A stretch of 64,000 bases of DNA from assembly GCA_017472225.1 (NCBI GenBank), contig JAFUQS010000066.1, positions 1 to 64,000 of the forward strand, read 5' to 3'. Below, in pieces: positions 26,001 to 32,000 of this stretch. The notes beneath the pieces are model-generated. The model was not told where the DNA came from. It saw only the letters and a program-made list of their open reading frames with translations, and made no database searches. The stretch's first letter is position 1, and every line of letters starts with the position of its first letter. A program made the position numbers and the translations under genes. The DNA is from Clostridia bacterium (GTDB lineage Bacteria; Bacillota; Clostridia; Oscillospirales; Acutalibacteraceae).

Positions 26001-29000
26001 AGCCATTCTCTGATAGAACATATCAATGCCTTCGCCGGGAACATAGTCTGTAAGAAGGTCGATGAGAATACCAACGATAATGTCGACACCTGTGCCGTCG
26101 TAGTCACCGTTGCTTGTTACAGCACGGTCCTTAGCACGGGCAGCAACGCCTTCAACGATACCACGAACACGTTCTCTTTCAGCAGCCATTTCAGGTGTAA
26201 CTTCAACACCTTCTTCTGTGGTTGTGTACCAATCCATGAATACATCAGCGAATGTTGCAATAAGCTGATCGGACATGATTGAACGAACAAGTGTGATAAG
26301 TGTCTTAGCGGGTACACCCTGGAACTTTGTGAAGCCTGTGTCTTCAAAGCCATAGATGTGGGTGGGTGCATTTTCAGTGATATTTGATGAATAGTAAGCG
26401 AGAGCTTCAAAGTCGATGAATTCGCTTACAACGATTTCCTGCTCATCGCCTGCTGCGGCGTCGGAGTTAACCATGCCGGAAATCATTTCATTAAGCATTG
26501 TTTCAATGTCAAGGAACTCGTCAAGAAGAGCTTCGATGTCAAGCTCGAGTGCTCTTGTAAGAATCGGGTCAACGATGTTGAGGAGCTCAAGAACGGGACC
26601 GATGAGGTTCTTGATTGCCTGTGAAAGGTTGGAAGTGCGTGCAGGTGCAGCACCGCTTGTTTCAACAGGAATGCCGTTTTCGTCAACAACCTTACCGTCT
26701 TCATTAACTTCGTCATACATATTAAGGAAATATGCAAGGTTGGGAAGAAGTGTAAGAAGAACAGTAAGCGGGCTGTCAAGAAGACCGTCGATATCGTCGG
26801 TTGTGCCGGCAGTGTTATCTGCGCCCTCGTCACCAACAAGGAATGCTCTGACTGCGGTGAGAACCGGAGTGAGAGGAGAGTTGATGTATGACCAGGTTCT
26901 TGCGCCTGATGCCTTTGTGGGAGTTGCTGTGCCGAATACATATGTCATGTAATCGCTTTCGCTCATTGAAGCGGTCATGCCGGTGTCGCCGATTTCGATA
27001 TCGCCGAAGCCGAAGCCTTCAATAAGCATTGTTGATGCACGGATATAACCTGTGTTACCTTCAAGAGTAAGCTCGTCAAGCATTGTGATATCTTCGCCGC
27101 AGAAGAGGAAGGAGAAGATTGTGTTGAGAGGAGCAAGAAGGTCTGTGAGGAAGTCGAAGAGTGCATCTACCTTATCGGGAGCGGATGCTGTGTCGGAAAT
27201 ATTGAGCCAATTATACTTGCCTGCTTCGGGAGCAGTCATATCAGCCCATGTTGTATCCTGAAGTCTTGTCTTATCGGAAGCTACATAGCAATCGTTAATC
27301 CAAGCCTTGATAGCTGCATTGCTGAAGCCTGTGTTGGAGGCTGCATACTTGTAGAAGCCGTAAGGAGTAACATCAATACCGAAATCTGCAAGTGCAACAA
27401 GAATGTCAGCGAGTGTGCCTTCGCCGAGAAGACCGCCAAGAAGACCCTGATCATAAACAGGAATCGGGTTACCGGCTTCGTCAAGCTTATTTGTTACGCC
27501 GTCTTCTTCCTTTTCGTAAACGGGGTCGCCGTTTTCGTCAGTCTTCTGTTCGCCTGTGCCAACAAGAAGAGTGAGGAGCATTTCAACAACATCGTTTGAT
27601 GCAAGAAGATCAGCAACTACGTCAGCAAGTGTGTCGCCTGCTTCAACATTCTCAAGCTTTGAAAGAATGGGCTTGAGCATTTCGCCAAGGTCGCCTGTGA
27701 GCATTGTGTCGAGCATGGGAAGAAGCATATCAACGAGCATGGGAAGAAGATCAACGATAAGGTCGTCGATGTTCTTGATTGCAAGGTCAGCCTTGTCAAG
27801 CATCTTCTGCTCTGTTGCAGCGTCGTCGCCTTCAACAACATTTGCATCTTTAACGTCCATGTCAGCAAGTGAATCTTCAAGATACTGACCGAGTGTGAAT
27901 ACATCACCGAAGGGATATACAGTTGTTGCACCTTCCTTGAAGAACAAGCCTTCTGCATAGGTATCTCTATACTCAAATGCGTCAACCTCATAGGTGTTGA
28001 GAAGTGAGATAAGGATAGCCATGATTGTGTCAGCCTGGCCGTCAAGAACAGGGATAATTGTGTCGATAATTGTAACGCTGGAGCCGCCTTCTTCTGAAGA
28101 ACCGCCGCCCATGATGCTGTTAAGAAGAGGCTTAATCTTCATAAGAACACCGTCATTGAGGAGCCAACGGAACAATGACATAAGAACGTCACCTGAGTCA
28201 GCGTTAATGTGATAGTTGGGAAGGTAGTTATCAACGCAGCCGTTATAGGTTGTGTATGTAACTGTACCCATAGCCATAATACGGTTTACGGGAATATCAA
28301 ATGAGAAGTAGCCGGTGCCTGCCTTGTTCCATGTGAACATTTCGAAGAGACCTTCCTTAGCAACACCGAAGAGGGTCTGAGTGAGCATACCGAGAGCTGT
28401 GTAGTAGTAACCGTCAGCGTCCTTATATGCTTCCTTGCACTTTGTATAGTTTGCATTAAGATACTCAGTTGTATATTCAGTTCCTGCTTCGTCTTTAAAG
28501 ACGCCGTCGCCGTCTGAGTCATCAATATAGATTATATTCTTTGTCGTATTATGCTCATAACCGACGTAACCCTTGGTGTTGACCTTGTCAACCGTCAGGT
28601 AGTCACCTATATTATCTGCGCCGGGTCCGACCAGTGTCTTTGTTGCTGAAAGCATACCCTTAAGAAGACCTGAAATACCGTTTTCAACATCGATACCCAT
28701 GTTTGTGAGAAGGGGAAGAACGAGGTCTGAAAGGTTAAGGGGATAAATGGAGATACCTGAACCGAGTGAAATGAAGGAAACCTTGTCAAGATAAATACCA
28801 ACAACGATGTTCTTGAGCTTCGGCATAAGCTGGTTATACTCGAGCATGCAAAGAAGGTTGGGAAGAAGACCGAGGATTTCCTGAACAGGATTGATGAACA
28901 AGCTGTTTTCAAGGTAGTATACGATGGGCTCAAGGAGACACTGCCAAAGGAGTGCGCCACCGAAACGAAGACCACAAGTGTTGTCATACTTTTCAGCGTA

Positions 29001-32000
29001 GGAGCCGCAAGCGTATTCAATGTCAGCTGCACTGTGGTACTGACCTGAATAGTTGTTTGCATAGGTGTAACCGCTTGTGTAGCCTGATACCCACTGTGTA
29101 CCGTTTACAAGAGTAACCTCCTGATCAATGCCGAGAAGTCTGTAAAGAGGAATGAACAGACGGTCGTAAAGTGAGTCACCCTGGTTTCTTGCTGAAGCTG
29201 TAACGTCAGCGAAGGAAATCTTAAGGTTGGTTGTGTTACCTGTAAGAAGTGTTGCAAGGGGAAGTGAAAGACCGCAAAGTGCTGTTGCGAATGAGTGATA
29301 GAAGCCGTCGAAGTCTGTGATATGCCATGCAGCTTCACTATCAAGGTTATCCCATGCAGACTGAGGAATACCGCCGACAAGAGCCTTTGATGAGTACTTA
29401 CCGGTTTCTACTTCCTTCCAATAGGATCTTGCTGATGTACCGTCACCGTAGTAGTCGGTATCGATGGGAGCCTGTGCAAGAACTCTGAGGATGTCATTAT
29501 AGTCATACTTAGAAATCTTTGTGTAGCTGCTTGAGCTGTTAGAACCGTCGAGAGCACCTGAATATGCAGAACCGTCGAAGTATCTGTACCAGTCAGGAGC
29601 GTCGTCGCCACCGATGGGGTCACTTGTGGCATCGATCATACTGCCGTTTACACCCTTTGCCGGTGATGTAACACCACTTGTGTTACTTGAATAGAACTGG
29701 TGGGGCATGGTGGGGATAGCGAAACGGGTATGTCTGGGAAGGAACAGCCAGAGGTCACCGATGATGGTGATGGACTGGTCAAGGTTGTAAACGGCGGAAC
29801 CGATTACTTCACTGATGCCCTTGAATGCCATTGTCTGGATTGAACCGCCCCAAAGGAGATTAAGAATTGTTGAGATGAGGAATTCTCTCAGATTCTTGAT
29901 ATCATCGCCTGCATTGAAGGTTTCACCTGCAGTTGTGGTGTAGGTGTATTTCCACTGACCGAGGAAGCCCTGCTTCTCACCGGTTTCAGCGTTTGTGGTT
30001 TTGATAAGAGCGTTAAGAAGTGAACCAAGGTCATCAGAAATGAGGATCTTGTCAAGGTCAGCCACAGCGCCGTCAAGAAGCTGCTGAATCTTAGCTTCGT
30101 CAGTTGTGCCGAGACCGAGACCTACTTCGTTAACAAGTTCACAGATTGTGCTGTAGTCAAGAAGACCAACACCTGATGTCCACATATAGCTGTAGAAGTC
30201 ATCTGCATAACCATTGTAATTGTCATATTTGTCAAAGAGGAAGTGAAGGATAGTTCTGTCAGCAGTGAGACCGCCTGTAGCGTTGCACTGAGCTCTCATA
30301 AGAGCGAGCTGATCTTTGAATACCTGAGCCTCATTTGAATAGGTAACAACCTCGTTATAAAGAGCTTCAACATCATCAATGGTGTGAGCTGTAACGCCTT
30401 CTGTTTCAAAAGCTGCGGGGTCATAAGCCGGCTTTGCTCTGAGGAATGAGAAAAGGACAGCCTGAGTTGCTTCGATGGCATCTGTTGCTGCAAGAATAGC
30501 CTCGAAGTTGTAATATGTTACCTTACCCACAGTTGCACTTGATGTGTCACCTTCAAGGTAATATGTCTTAACTCTTTCAACCTGCTCGTAAATACGGTTA
30601 GCAGCTCTTCTCTTAAGGTCATTGAGGAATTCATCATAGGGAGTCATTCCTTCTGTACCGAAGATTTCGGTGAAGATTTCTGCTGTTGCAGCGTTTGTTG
30701 AAAGTGTTTTACATTCTGTGTAGCCGAGTGCTACGAATTCATCATAGTAGGTTGTGATAACGTCATAGGACATACCACCGGTAAGACGAGCTGCATCCAT
30801 GTATGCATCCATGTCTGCCTTCATCTTGATGTACTTAGCACCGTTAAGGTTAAGGTTAGCCTTAGCGTAGTTACCGTAGAAGTAATTCCAATTATCCTCG
30901 TTAACACCTGCTGTGTTAAGAAGGTCATATCTTACATTACCTGCTGCATCAAGAACAAAGGGGAATACCTTGATTTCAAAATCAGCAACAAGAAGTGATG
31001 CTCTTTCATAGAAATCAAGTGTTTCATTATAGTCAACATGAGGACAGTGAGCGATATCGGGAACTTCACCCTCGTCAACAAGACCGTTGGCATTTTCGTC
31101 AACCCAACCGTAGGTGCAAGCGCCGCCGTTATAACCGTCTTCGGAGGTGAGGCCGTTGCCTTCACCGTCACAGGTCAGACCGCAACCGTCACACTTTTCC
31201 CAGATGTGACCCATTGCAGCTGAAGCTGTAGCGTCGGTAACTGCGAAAACGCTGAGCTCTTTATATTCTTCAGCCCATTCACCTGCATATGCCTGAGCGA
31301 TTTTGATTTCAAGAGCTTCAACCTTTTCAAGAACGGAAGCATAGTAATCTCTGCCGCCTTCAAAAGCGTCAATGATATCGTCAGTGATGTTTACGGTTTC
31401 TTCACCGTTGAAAGCGTCGGTGTTATCAAGGTCATTGAGAACATCGAGAACGCCTCTGTTGTAAACTTCATTGCCGTCTGCATCAAGCTCTGTGTAGCCC
31501 TTATATGTATTGTAAAGGTCGTCGCCTGCTGTCTGTGTGTCAGCAAGTGTAAAAAGGGCATCAAGCTCAGACTTATACTGTGTAGCATAAGCCTTAGCAA
31601 CATATTGAACGATGTTTGTCTTGTACCACTGCTTAACCTCGGACCATTCTCTGTTGCCTTCAATGTGGGGAGCAACATAAGCATTCCAGATGTCCTCGGG
31701 GTTACCAACACCTGTGATAGCGATACTGTCTTCAAAAAGAACGATGTCTTCTGAAATAGCCATAACAGTTTCGTTGAGTGTTTCAGTGTCAAGAGCTTCA
31801 TAGTCAGTGTTGAACCAACCTGTTACTGTTGTTCCGTCATCTTCAGTGTAACCGTTAGCCTTCTTGATGAAGGTTTCAATCTGGGTTTTAACAACTGACA
31901 TAGCTGCTGCGATTTCTTCAGAGTCTGTCTGCTTGTTGGTGAAGGTGATATCATCGGCAGTAATACCGAAGTTACCGTCATCCAATGTGGACATACTGAA

